This document shows positions 8,690-20,352 of a DNA stretch of 64,000 bases, piece by piece. The notes under the pieces are model-generated. The model was not told the origin of the DNA. It ran no database searches and saw nothing but the letters and a program-made list of their open reading frames with translations. The position numbers were made by a program, and so were the translations under genes. Position 1 is the first letter of the stretch. Every line of letters begins with the position of its first letter. This DNA comes from Fulvia fulva (lineage: Eukaryota; Ascomycota; Dothideomycetes; Mycosphaerellales; Mycosphaerellaceae). The stretch lies in NCBI RefSeq assembly GCF_020509005.1, contig NC_063012.1:3534001-3598000 (forward strand). The letters are read 5' to 3'.

Positions 8690-11600
8690 CCCGACTACTC
8701 CTTATCTATATTAGCTTTCCCTCTAAACGTACGTAGTCTATATTACTACCCCGTTAGCCCCCGCTCCTAGCCGGTCTCGTCGCGCTACGTCGTGTCCTCT
8801 CTTCCTATACTACTCCTACTAGGCGGTACTATTCTAGCTAGCCCTTCTCTAGTATCTAGTTCGTAATACGCCGTAGGTTCTTAGCGTTATTAAGAAGTAC
8901 CCTAATCGTCCGGTTCCTCGCCTTTACTATCTACTCCCCCCTTCCTAGCGACTACCTCGGATAGACGAGGAGTACGTACCGTACGTTCTAGGAGCGATAG
9001 CCGTAGGGGTAGCTAGTATTCGTATATCCTAGAACCTTCCTCTATAATAGGTACCCCTAGAGGCCGATATGTTCGCTTCGTAGTTAGGTTGCTATACTAC
9101 TCTATACCCTCGTAAGGCGGTAGTAGATAAGCTTCGGGGGGTACTTAAGCGCGGATTTTATAGCTAACTATTCCTTAGGTTATCCCGCTAGCTAAGGGCG
9201 TCTACTATACCCTATACCCTAGTTGTTCTACCTCTCTTTCTATAGTTACTCTATAAACGATTTCTTACCTTCCTATCGTATTACTAGCTATTCGTCCCTT
9301 ACCCGGTAGTTCGGCTCGTTTCCGGGTCGAATGCCCTTATACGCTAGTACTAATTCGCGGGCCCTTACGACTATACTAGCGATAACCTTCTATACTAGGT
9401 ACTATACCGACTTGCCTAAGTAGGAGGTCCGTAGTCCCTCGATATATAGGTCGATCGGCGGTATAGCGGTCTCGTACTTAAGTAGCCTTATTAGTATCGA
9501 CTTATATGCCCCGGTGACCTTCCTTAGGTATTGGTTTTAGATCTTCGCTAGCGGCGCGACGAGTCCCTTCGATAGGTAGGCCCTCTTACCTAAGGACTAT
9601 ACTTAGCTACTATAGGTAAGGACTAGCCGTATAATAGCCGTATATAGAAGTCGTAACTACCGGAAGTCCGCCCCCTATATAGACGTAGTAAGCCTCTAGT
9701 ATAATACTATATTCTGTTTAGCTTTCCGTAATATTGCCTATACGTACTTCCTCTACCGGAGCGCCGGGTCTACCTATAGTCCGAGGATCCTAAGCTGACT
9801 TACTAGGTTAGTCGTATACCCCTATATCTAGATAGAAGCTTATATATTATAGAACCGTAGCCGGCGCGTAAAGTGTATTAGATTGTACTTTTCTAGGGCA
9901 AACCGAGCCCCGTGCCTCCTAGCCTAGTCCTTATAGATCTTGTGCTTCTCTTCTAGTAGCCTATAGTTCTCCTTAGTCGAGGAAGACTACGCTAGGATGT
10001 TCGTGTTGTCTACGAAGCCGCTCGTAGCGGTATTTTAGGATTCTAGGGCTAGGAGTAGCGTCGCTATAAAGAAGAGGAACAGAATAGGTACTAGCGTTAA
10101 GCCTTACGGGATTCTAGTATAGACTACTTAAAATAGGCTTCTATACTAGCCGACTAGGATCGACGTACTACGGTTTTAGAGGTAGGACCGTACGAAGTTA
10201 ATAAGCTACTTAGGGAGTCCTTTCGACCTTAGGATATAGAGTAGCCGCGGGTATAATACGTAGTCGAAGGCTCCCGATATGTCTAGACTAAGTAAGGATG
10301 CTACCTTGTCCCTATTTCTATACTAGATAGCCTTTACCTAAGAGGTAATAAGTTCTATCGCGGATAGCGTCGACCGCTATAGGCGCGTACCTATCTAGGT
10401 GTCCGGGAGTAGGGAGTACTTCTCTACCGCCTCGGAGAGTCTCGTTATAACTAGCTTCTTAAGCGCCTTCCTAAGAGTGTTAAGGAGCGCAATTAGGCGG
10501 TACGACTTTACCTACGTATAGTCTTCCTTTTACGGCTTACGTAGGACTACTATCGTTGATTATTTAAAAGCTATCGGGTAGTATCCGGTCTATAGGTAGG
10601 CGTTAAAGATCGCTATAGCTACTAGGGCTAGTTGATCTCTATACTTCTTTAGTAGCTCGTTTAGGATCCTATCCGGCCCCGGGGCTTTCTTCGCCGGTAA
10701 CTTCCTAAGTATAGCGGCAACTTCTCCCTCGGACACCTCCTATTAGACCGCGATACTAGGGGCTAGGGGAGTAGAGCTGTTTATGTCGCTTAGATTAGCC
10801 TCGACTAGGGGCGGGAAGAACTTACTAGCTAGTAGACGCGCCTTAGCCTCGGGGTCGCTAACCGGGCTACTAGGCGATTGTAGCGCTAGGATAGAGAAGG
10901 AGGGGGGGCCCTATATAGGGTCCTATCGGGCCTATTTCGCTAGCTTCTACATCCTTCCTAGCTTACCGGCGATTTCTTCTACTATAGCCCTCTAGCCGAC
11001 TACTTTCTCCCTCCGTATTATAGCTTTCTTCTATTAGTATACCTCCCTATATACGTTCTAGGCCTCCTCGCTATAGCTACTCGTCTATACCCGGCGGGCT
11101 CTCCTTACTTCTCTTACTACCGTAGTGTACTTCGGCGTCTAGTATAGTTTAGACTATGTCGTTAGTTAGGTAAGCGGAACGTAAAGTAAGGTCGCTTTTC
11201 TTATTTCGTCTATTAACCCTTAGACTACCTCGTCTATCTCGTCTTTACTATTATATTGCTACTACGTAATCTAGACTAGCCTCTCGGAGTTACCGAGGTA
11301 CGCCTAGATATTAGCCTAGTAGGCCTTTCCCTAGTTTAGCTTAGGGGTTCTCGCTAGTATACGTTATATCTATATCGTAATAGAGGTCCTAACTAGTATG
11401 TAGTCTAACGACGCCTCGAGTTTATGTTCGATCCTATAGTAGGTTACCGTATAGTAGTAGCTATCTAAGATCTAGGAGAGGTCGATCGTGACTTAGAGTC
11501 CCCCTCTCTTCTAGGTACCTAGGTCCTTCGGGGTATTAAGGGCAATTACGTTACTCGCTATTAAGTCGAGTACTTCGTCGGCTATAGGGTACGGCTATAT

Positions 11601-12090
11601 AAGGCTTTCCTAGGAAGGGTAGTATATATTAAAGTCTCCTACTACGATATAGCACCCTTGTCTCTTAAGCGTACTATCTAGCTGTCTATAGACCCCTAGG
11701 TCGCGGCTAGACCTCGAGGCTAGCGGTTATATATATAGGTTGTATATCTAGGTAGTACCTATATAGAGGGAGGTAATATCGCCCCCGCCTTCTTTATCTA
11801 CGTAGTATACTACCTCCTAGTCGGATTCTAGTATGTCCTTACTAATATAGAAGTACGTACGGGGTCTACCGTTGCCTCGTAGATATATCGTATAGCCTAG
11901 TAACTTATAGGTCGTTAGCCTCTTATAGTACGGGTTAATCTATAGCTCCTAGATTACTAGGACGTAGTAGACGTACGGGTCCGCCTCGTATAGGAAATAG
12001 TGCTAGACTATATCCTTGCTATAGTTAACGTTATACTAGATAATACTAAGCGTATCGAGGCTAGTTATTGTTATCGACAATCATTTCTTC
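8690..12090 (-). pseudogene. LINE-C ORF2 remnant (endonuclease, reverse transcriptase)
   Basis: The minus-strand translation keeps LINE ORF2 landmarks despite many stops. The endonuclease spans roughly 12080-11200 (a GDFN-like block as in LINE-A, and an S-D-H-like end). The RT spans about 10800-9900, with a KAPGPDRI motif near 10680 and an F-V-D-(D/N)-T-N-I-L active-site block near 10000-10020. The C-terminal region carries Cys/His residues as in Tad-clade elements. I see no RNase H domain. Confidence 0.78.
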
Positions 12091-13450
12091 TATAATGTCC
12101 TAAATCCTATTACCTAGCGCGTCCTAGTCTACGCGTATCGGTTATATACTTAAGGGGAGCCGGGCCTAGTTAGATTCCCTCGCCGTAGCTAGTAGAGTAC
12201 ATAGCCTCCCGTACGCCCTAGGTTACGTATCCTTTATATCGTTCTCGGCCCTAGGGGGCTTATACCCGACCGCCGCTAGCTAGTTCCGGTATAGGCTAGC
12301 CTTATAGTCGTCGTAGAATCTTAGGGCGACGGTTCTATTTGTGATTGCCTTGTTTTTCGCTAGTTTCCGCTATAGGCATTCCGCGCTATACGATAGGTAG
12401 TACCCCGGACAGTTCGCGTACCGTCTCGTAGCTAATATATAGTCCCTAGATATATAGTCTCCTATATAGTTCGAGCAGGCCTACTTGTTTATATACGTAT
12501 AGGTTTAGTGTCTATACTATTAGCATTTGAAGTATTAGAGGACACGAAAGGATAAGGAGTACTTTTCTACTATCTTAAGGCTATATTGCTAGATTAGGCC
12601 TTATTCTATCCCTAGATCCGCCGCTTTCGCGTCTTATAGCTATACTATTAGCGCCGAGGCCTTCTTACCTTCTAGCTATTTCCTATAGAGCCAAGTCGCT
12701 TTCTAGATTAGAGAGTTAAGAGTAACCGGGTTATCCTCTTAGAGAGTACGTAGGTAACCTTAGTTAGTTAGGTCGAACTCCTTAGGTATATCGTAGACTA
12801 GGATCGTAAATTGCTTTATTAAGACCTTCGCTAATACCGTAACCTTAGATACCTACTATAGCTATACCTCTAGGCACCTCCTAGTAGTAGTAGAGCTAGT
12901 ATAGATCTATAGAGTGCCGTTAGACTATTAGTTTACTACGACCACCCCTAGTTAGTTAATTAATTCGCTAGGCGAGCTCCTTATTCGATAGCTTCGCTAC
13001 TTCGGCCTAGTCTTCCTTTACTATAATATAGATTATAACTATACCGTACGTTAGGCGGGGGCCTAGTGTCGAAGCCGCGACCGATACCTAGCTATAGGGG
13101 TATTAATTCCGGGTGGCCTTACTAATCGCCTAGGACGTCGTCCTTATTTCTTATTGCCCTCGGTAATACGATAGTATAAGCGCCGTACGTAGCTAAGTGA
13201 TTATTATCTATAGAGACCGGTATAGGAGCTAATCGTTACTTTCTATACTTTTTACGTCCTTTATAAGTTGCTACTAGTTGTCTTAGGGGAGCTTCGCCTA
13301 TAGAGCCGTAGGCGCCATTAGTGCCGTAGCCTAGGCTACTATTACCTAGGAGTTGCCTAATGTAGCTAGGCACCTCCGCGGCGTTTAGGGCTATAGAGCT
13401 AAAGAAATAGGGTAAAGAGAACTTCAAGCTGTCTAACTTAAATAAGGTAG
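12090..13450 (-). pseudogene. LINE-C ORF1 remnant (gag-like, CCHC zinc knuckles)
   Basis: An N-terminal 63-residue open stretch (13427-13236: MKFSLPYFF..ALNAAEVPSYIRQLLG) is followed by stop-ridden sequence. The C-terminal part (about 12550-12330) has the pattern of Tad1 ORF1 nucleic-acid-binding knuckles, ending in ..YANCPGYYLSYSAECP.RKLAK (clearest in LINE-A). The role would be RNA binding in the ribonucleoprotein. Non-functional here. Confidence 0.72.
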
Positions 13451-13602
13451 AACTCCCTTAATTCTAGGGGTAGTAGCCTACTTTATAGATCGTTAGAATA
13501 GCCTTAATAAGAGCTTTCAAATGTGTCGTGTTTTAGGGCTACTTTCGAGGTTCCGCGGCAGAATCCTTACCCTCGTTTAGGAAGGACCTCTTAGTATTAA
13601 TA

Positions 13603-16600
13603 TAGACGCGGTCGCCTTCCTAGTATCTAGGCGGTACGGTACGGTATATATTTATATTATTAGCTTATAGGGCTTAATTATAACGGAGGTACTCGTATAG
13701 ATACTCGTCGAAGTTCTTTATCTACTATATAAAGCGCTCCGCTTTCTTAGTACTAATACGTTACTTAGTAGGTATAAGGCGTCTCGGTAAGTTACTATTA
13801 AAGTTACTAGTACGTAGATTACGGCTTCGCTCGGCAAAGAATAGCGAAACACCTATAGCTTCGGTAATATAGCTATTCTTTACAAATTTAGTAAGTAGTA
13901 GCTAATCTACCTAATCCTTCTAAGCGTAGTTAGTAAAGGTACGGAGGTACTTCTCTATCTCCTTATTTGTATTCTTAGATTAGCCGTCCGTTTTAGGATA
14001 GAAGGCGGTAGATAGTTTATAATCTACGCCGACGAGCTCGTAGAGCCTACGCTAGAAAGTAGAAAGCTATTAGCTACCCCTATTAGTTACAATCGATAGA
14101 GGTAGGCCGTAGAGACGGTAGTAGTCCCGTAAGAAGATATACGTAATATATTCTACGGTTATCTCCTTTACTAGGATTATATAAGAGCCCTTGCCCGTAC
14201 GGTTAGTAATAGTCAAAATATCCGTATATATTATACCGTCGTAGCTACCCGTACTTTCTAGTAAGCTAACTACAAAGTCTATTACGATCTTATCCTAGAG
14301 CTTAAAGAGAATTAGTAGTAGTTTAGTAGCCTAGGGTATTACGTCTACGAGGGTTTCGATAAGCGGTATTTATAGTACTTAAAGATCTTATTACGGACGT
14401 ATTGCGATAGACTAGGCTAGACGAAGTCTCTAGTAATAAGCTCGTAGGTCTTCGCTCGTCTAGAGTAGCTAGCGGAAGGTATACTATAGTAAGCCTAGAA
14501 CACCTTAAAGCGTAGATTAGGTGTATCCGGAACAAAAACGTTATAGCCGCCGTATCTATTCTTAATATATATCAATCCGCCTATAGCTACGGCATTAGTA
14601 TCGTCTATACGGTGTCGCCTTAGGAGCTAATATAGTTCTCCGGTATCTAGCTACCGTAACGCTTACTATATCTCTAGTTTACCGTAGGCTATACGTACTC
14701 CTATTATTAGGTCATTGTCTTATCGCCCGGGGCGAATTTCTATAGGTAAGATATCAAGGAAGCGATGTTTAGGTAGTAGCGTTTGTTCTTAGTACTATTG
14801 CCGTAGGTCGTTATTACTAGCTAGAATGTCTTACGGACGACGAGTAAGCGTATCGGGCTTAATATTACTTTTACTAGGGATATATACGATCTTAAAGTAG
14901 AACTATAATAAGAATTTAGACTAGCGTACCTACCGGCGGTTTAGTACCTTCGTACTTATAAACTATTCTAGGTTCTTATAATTAGAGTATACGAGGATAG
15001 GCTTACCGCTCTCGTCGGTAAGGTACTCGAAGTCGGTCTTATCGCCGTCGATATCCCTAGACATAAGCTCCGGTTTCTACTCCTCGAACGCCTTAACGAT
15101 AGCGAGTAACTCCTTATTATAGATATTATAGTTATATTCCTATAGTAACATCTTCTTTAATATAAATGTAACCAGGCGCTAAATACTATTATTACCCTTT
15201 TACGACATAATAGTAGCCGTAACGAAATCCGATACGTACGTTTTAAGTTTAGTTTCTCTACTAGCTACGAAATACGCGAGTACGATATCATCTTCTATAA
15301 AGGCTTACTTTATACGGTCGAAGGCTTGTTAAAAGGTATTATCCTATAGCTAAGGTACGTCCTTCTTAGTAAGTTATATTATAGGATACGCGATACCTAA
15401 GTAGTTACGAATAAACCTACGATAGAAGTTATAGAATCCTAGGAATAATAAGATGTCCGTTAGGTTACGAGGGGTCTCCTATTCCTAAATCGTAGCGATC
15501 TTTTCCTTATCTATCTTGATCCTATTAGTACTAATAATAAGGCCTAGGTACTTAGTCTCCTAGACGTAGAACTCGTACTTGTCGATATTAAGCTAGAGGC
15601 CGGCCTCCTAAAGCTTAGCTATCACCTTGTCTATATACTCGATATGCTCCTCGAGAGTGTCGCTAAAGATCAGAGCATTATTAAGGTACGCGGAGGTAAA
15701 GTTATCGAGGTACTCTCGTAGAGTATCGTTAATATATAACTAGAACGTACTAGGGGCATTATATAATCTAAATAGTATAACTAAGTATTCGAGCTGCCTA
15801 TACCGTATTATAAAGGCAGTCTTCTACTTATCGCCTTCTATAATACGTAGGCGATTAAATACAGCGATAACGTCGAGCTTAGTAAAGTACTTCTTCCTAC
15901 TAATCCGGTTTAGGGTGTCTTAGATAAGCGGAATAGGGTACCTAGACTTGACTATAATAGTATTTAAAGCTCGGTAGTTAATATATACTCGTAGACCGCC
16001 GCCCGGTTTACGTATAATAATAACTAGCGAAGCGGCTAGTAAATTACTACGCTAGATATTGCCTTTCTCGAGCTAGTCGTCGACCTAAGCTTTTACTACC
16101 TTAGACTCTTTATTAGATATTGGATATAGGCGTTTAAAAGGTAGTCTAGCATCCTACTTCAGCTTGATCTCGTAATCTAAGCCTAGCCGATACGGAGGTA
16201 GCTTACTTAATTCTACTTTTAAGAAGAGGTCCTTTCTATACTAGTAGTAGGCTAGTAACTTCGCTATATCGGCTTCCTTCTCCTTCCTATATAACTTCTC
16301 TATAAAGACATCGTAATCTGCTACGCTTATAGCGTACACTTCCGCCTAGTACTCTTAGCGGTATCGTAGTATACGGTAATAGGAATCTTCGACGTATATA
16401 GCGTAGGCGAAGGTAGCTTTACTACCTATAACTTTTCGTACTATTATAGTATATAGGCCTAATACTTATATAGTTACGGGGTTAGCTACGCTCTTACTAG
16501 CGTAAGTCTCGCGCGGGTTGATCTATATCGTATAGACTTTAGCCCCCTTTATACAAGATAGCTTACGGAGTTCGTAGAGGCTAATTTACTTAATATCGCC

Positions 16601-17079
16601 TTTACTAGTATAGTACCTAACACGCTCTACGCTAACTCCTTCGATAGGTTAAGAGACCGGTATAGCGGAGATGTCTAGTCGTTTAAGGCTATTATAGTCT
16701 AGTAGAGGGGTTACTAGTGTTTCGATAGGAGGTAAGACTATAGGTAGTATAATATCCTAGTAAAGGGAGTAGCTACGGTAGCTAGTATTATTAAATATAA
16801 TTCTGTGTCGCTTCTAGTCCTTATAAGGGCTGTGTTTTACGTACTAACCTAAGCCTAATACGATGTCGTAGTAAGTATCGGTAACTAGACACTTTACGAT
16901 TTCGGTATAGCCCTATAGGTTAAGCTCGATATTTATTACTTTTAAAATAATAGTAGGGGCTTACGAGCCGTCCCCTAGTCCGAGAGTAAAAGGTTTAATA
17001 TTATATAAATAGAAGTTATGTTTTTACGCGTAGGAAGTGTTTATAAGTTTAGAGTTAGTACCGTTATCGAGAAAGGTTT
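13603..17079 (-). pseudogene. Gypsy-1 pol remnant: protease, RT, RNase H, integrase
   Basis: Minus-strand order. The protease has LDNGTNSKLI (17070-17030; the usual D-S/T-G appears as D-N-G). The RT has ..[16 protein letters not shown].., K-L-D-V-I-A-V-F-N, and a YLNN box at 15688-15677 where Y-x-D-D is expected. The RNase H/tether has KILVYSDYKNLE and SKSNIKPDTLTRRP (about 15000-14790). The integrase core runs about 14600-13700. Dozens of TAG/TAA codons occur at former Gln/Trp positions. The right edge is the ATATA duplication of Copia-2a; the left edge is the TSD of LINE-C. Confidence 0.87.
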
Positions 17080-17084
17080 ATATA
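17080..17084. repeat. Copia-2a TSD, left (ATATA)
   Basis: ATATA here and at 22610-22614, directly outside the two Copia-2a LTRs. The Gypsy-1 frame joins across the element. Confidence 0.85.
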
Positions 17085-17345
17085 TATTAAATAGGTACGA
17101 GTTACGTAGTAGTAGAAGACGGCAGATTATACGAAAGACGAAGAAGGACCTAATAGGATAGCGTGTATCTATATATAGTATCGCCGGTGTTAGTATAGGT
17201 TTTGGTTATAGGTGTCCAGATGTTTCCTAGCCCGGGGCTGGGAAATATTGGTCACGTGCTTGGTCACGTGATCATTGATCACGTGACTAAGTACGCGTCC
17301 ACTGGACCTGTATATTTCGCCCTGCTGGCCTGCATATTCTCAACA
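17085..17345 (-). repeat. Copia-2a 3' LTR (261 bp)
   Basis: The inner part (about 17190-17345) is free of RIP while the outer part (17085 to about 17170) looks mutated. It contains three CACGTG motifs (17253, 17265, 17280). Two of them form a near-perfect hairpin: GTCACGTGATCA, a single T, then its complement (17263-17287). Confidence 0.9.
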
Positions 17346-17388
17346 CTCCCACTCAGGTCAGAAGGTCTCCAACAATCCCTTATGCAAG

Positions 17389-20352
17389 CTAGAGCTGCCT
17401 TACAAAGTTTTGAAACTGCTGGCCATTGAGAGGCTTTGTTAGCCCATCAGCAACCATGTCCTTTGTATGGCAGTAGTCCACTGCAATCTTCCTCTGCCAC
17501 TAGAGATTCCTGACATAGTAATATGCTACATCAATATGCTTTGACCTTTCATGAATATGGGCATCTTTGACAAGAGTCAAAGCAGCTTGGTTGTCACCCA
17601 TAAGCTTCACTGGTCTCAGCTCATCAACAGTACCCTTGCTTGCCTTAATGTTTAGTTGGAAAGAACATTCTCCAACCAACTCTGGGCACCTCATCTCCCT
17701 GATAATTGCAGCAAGGAACTGTGACTGCTTAGCTACTGAATTCATAGCCATGAATTCAGCCTCTATTGTTGATGTAGCAACAGACTTTTGCTTCCTACTC
17801 ATCCAGGACACAGGTGATCCATATAGGAGCCACACATGTCCAAGGATTGAGACTCTGTCCGCCTTGTCTATAGCGTAATCAGAATCCGAGTACCCTTGGA
17901 GAATACCTCCTCCTCTCCTGTACATCAAACCTAGGTCAGGATATGATCTCAGGTATCTGGAGAGTTTCTTCAAAGCTCTGAGGTGCAGCTTTGAAGGGTC
18001 AGCAACATATGAGCTGATTCTCCTAAGGGGAGAAGCAAGGTCTGGTCTTGTCATTGTCATTGGCCACATCCAGGTACTATTGTTGCTCTGGTATTCCTGT
18101 TTGTCACATCTTTCATCTATAGGACCTGCAGGTTTCACGTCATCGTAGCTGTCTATAGGTGATTGTGTTAGGTTGGCCTTCTCTGGGGAGATGCCCATCT
18201 TGGCAAGGTTGGTTTGGATATAGTGTCCCTGATCAAGCTTGAGTGTGCCTTGGGACCTGTCTCTTGTGATCCTCATTCCAAGGATCTTCTCAGGTTCCCT
18301 AAGATCTTTGATCTTGAACACTTTTCCAAATTCAGCCTTGAACCACTGAACATCTAACAGCTTAGGAGCTGCAATGGGGATGTCATCCACATAGGTGAGA
18401 ACCATGATGTCTCTCCCTCTGTGGATGAGCAGGCATGGATCCACCTGGGACTGGGTGAATCCAATCTGTTCTAGCTTTGCAACACAGAGCTTGTTCCAGT
18501 CTCTGGCTGCTTGCTTAAGTCCATAGAGGCTTCTAAGGACCTTGAAGACCATGTTTGGGGGAATGTCAACACCTGGAGGTGGGATCATGTAGATGTCTTC
18601 AAGAAGGCTGCTTTCAGTGAAAGCATTGTTCACATCCACCTAGTGCATCTCAAGATCCTTTTCACACACTACAGCCATGAAAACCCGGAGGGTATCATGC
18701 CTAACAGTAGGCGCAAAGGTCTCTTCGAAGTCAACACCATATTTCTGTGAAAACCCTCTTGCGACTAGTCTTGCCTTGAACTTTTCAATAGCACCACTAA
18801 TCATCCTTTTCACATCAATAACCCGCTTTGAGGTAACCAGGTTTGCACCCTTTGGCGGCACTACTGGCTCTAGGGTGTTGTTGCTTCCTAAGGCAATGAG
18901 TTTCCTCTGGATTGCCTCTTTCCACATATGTCCCCAATTGGGGTCTCCTACTGCCTCTCTATAGGACTTTGGGATTGGCACTTCCTGCTGGTAGGCTATA
19001 GCCTGCCCAACAGCAGCAAATGCATGCTCCTCCACATCATTCAGGATTTCCTCTACCCAGCTCATAGTTGGATCAAGATGAAACATCTGAGCAATCAATG
19101 CTCTATGATGTTTGGCTTCATGCTCAGCAGAGCTATCATCTTCATCCCCCCTTAACCTCTTGTTGCCTACAACTTGAGGTGGCTGTTGAGGTTGTTCCTC
19201 CTGAACAATCTCTTCCTCGCTTTGTTTACCTAGAGTCCCCTCAACTCCGATCTTCTGGTACTCTCTAATGTCTTTTGGAGGTAGGGGAAGTTGTACAAAC
19301 AGCGGCTTAGCAGGTTGTGGTGGCTGTTGTGATGAATTGGGAATGTCACCCCGGCGGTGTGACATTTCTGCTAGGCGGCTGCTTCCAATAACTGGACGCC
19401 CAACCGGATTACGCTGTGGCGCTTTGTTTGACTGGTTAGTAAAGGTGATGCCAAGGTCCATATCACCCCCCTTCTCATTCTCAAACCAGTCAACTTGGCT
19501 ATAGGCCTTAACAGCTCGCATGTCAGGCTCCCAGAATAGCCATTGCTTTGTGGAGTTCTCATTGTAACCCACAAAAACAGCTTCTTTTCCTCTATTCATC
19601 AATTTGTCTTTTCTCAAGCCCTGAGGTTGGGATCTTGGGTCAACATAGACCACTGCTTTGCATTCCCAGACTCTGAGATGGTCAACTGATGGTACCTGGC
19701 CAGTAAAGGCTTCTTCCGGTGAAAGAGCGACACCATCAACAATTGGGCTATTCGGTAGTCTGTTCCGAACCACAGCCTGAGCAATAAGGGCTTCTAGCCA
19801 GAATTCAACTGGCATGTTTGAGTCCTCAAGCATAGCTCTGACTGTGTTCTTAAAGGCTTGAATTGACCTTTCCACAGGCCCATTCTGAAGTGAGTTATAG
19901 GCATCAGTTGTGTCCATCTGAATGCCAAACTCCTTCTCCCACTGTTTCAGCAAGGCGAGAATCTCCCTTGCACCGTCACTCCTTATTGCAGAGAGAAAGC
20001 ACCTTGAGCCTTTCTCTGTCTTTATCTTCCATTTCTGCAGTGCTATAGGAGCGTCGCTCCTAGCCTTTAAAGGGATTACCCACTTCTTACGAGAGAAGTT
20101 GTCTACAATCTCAAGCCAGTACTTGTACCCTAGTCTTGAGACTGCGCCCTGAAAAGGCCTACAGATGTCAATAGAGACAAGGGCCAGCCTTTCTCCTTTT
20201 CTCTCTGTAGCAGGTCCCTTGAACTTCCTTATGTTAGCAAGGGAGCATACCTTACAACTTAGGTGTTCAGAAGGAACAGGGATAGGATCTTTCTTGTTAG
20301 TGACTCTGTGAAGGTTTCTTAGTAGTCCCTTGCCAAGGTGTGCACATCTTCT
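17389..20352 (-). pseudogene. Copia-2a pol: integrase, RT, RNase H (two in-frame TAG codons, otherwise open)
   Basis: The minus-strand frame is open from about 20352 to 18640, then to 17500, then to the natural end at 17391-17389. The breaks are single TAG codons at 18640-18642 (Gln expected, ..EMH-stop-VDVNNAF) and 17500-17502 (Trp expected, ..YVRNL-stop-WQRKIAVDY), both explicable by one RIP-type change. Domains in order: GAG-pre-integrase (RRCAHLGKG.., about 20340-20270), integrase core (VSIDICRPF; SDGAREI; DAYNSLQNGPVER), RT (VNNAFTE, YGLKQAARDW, intact YVDD at about 18390), and RNase H (SDSDYAIDKADR; EAEFMA; DNQAAL; KHIDVAYYYVR; ADGLTKPL). This is the best-preserved Copia sequence in the window. 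Protease and gag to the right are destroyed. Confidence 0.92.

Larger units (their letters stand above)
8580..13588 (-). mobile_element. LINE-C: RIP-mutated Tad1-like non-LTR retrotransposon, full length (5.0 kb)
   Basis: Flanked by a 14-bp TSD. The 3' end (left) has a tetranucleotide tail (TAGATAGATAGA). It is homologous in reverse orientation to LINE-A (26264-31749) and LINE-B (from about 59323). ORF1 (gag-like with zinc knuckles) precedes ORF2 (endonuclease, RT). It is the most complete copy in the window, with about 58 bp of extra 5' sequence (13531-13588) absent from LINE-A and LINE-B. Stops in every frame make it inactive. Confidence 0.88.

Noticed and set aside
10783..10995. Same 70-residue frame seen at 10783-10995 (+) and 28802-29014 (-)
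   Set aside because: It is the antisense strand of the LINE ORF2 in LINE-C and LINE-A, so its repetition reflects the LINE, not a conserved small gene.
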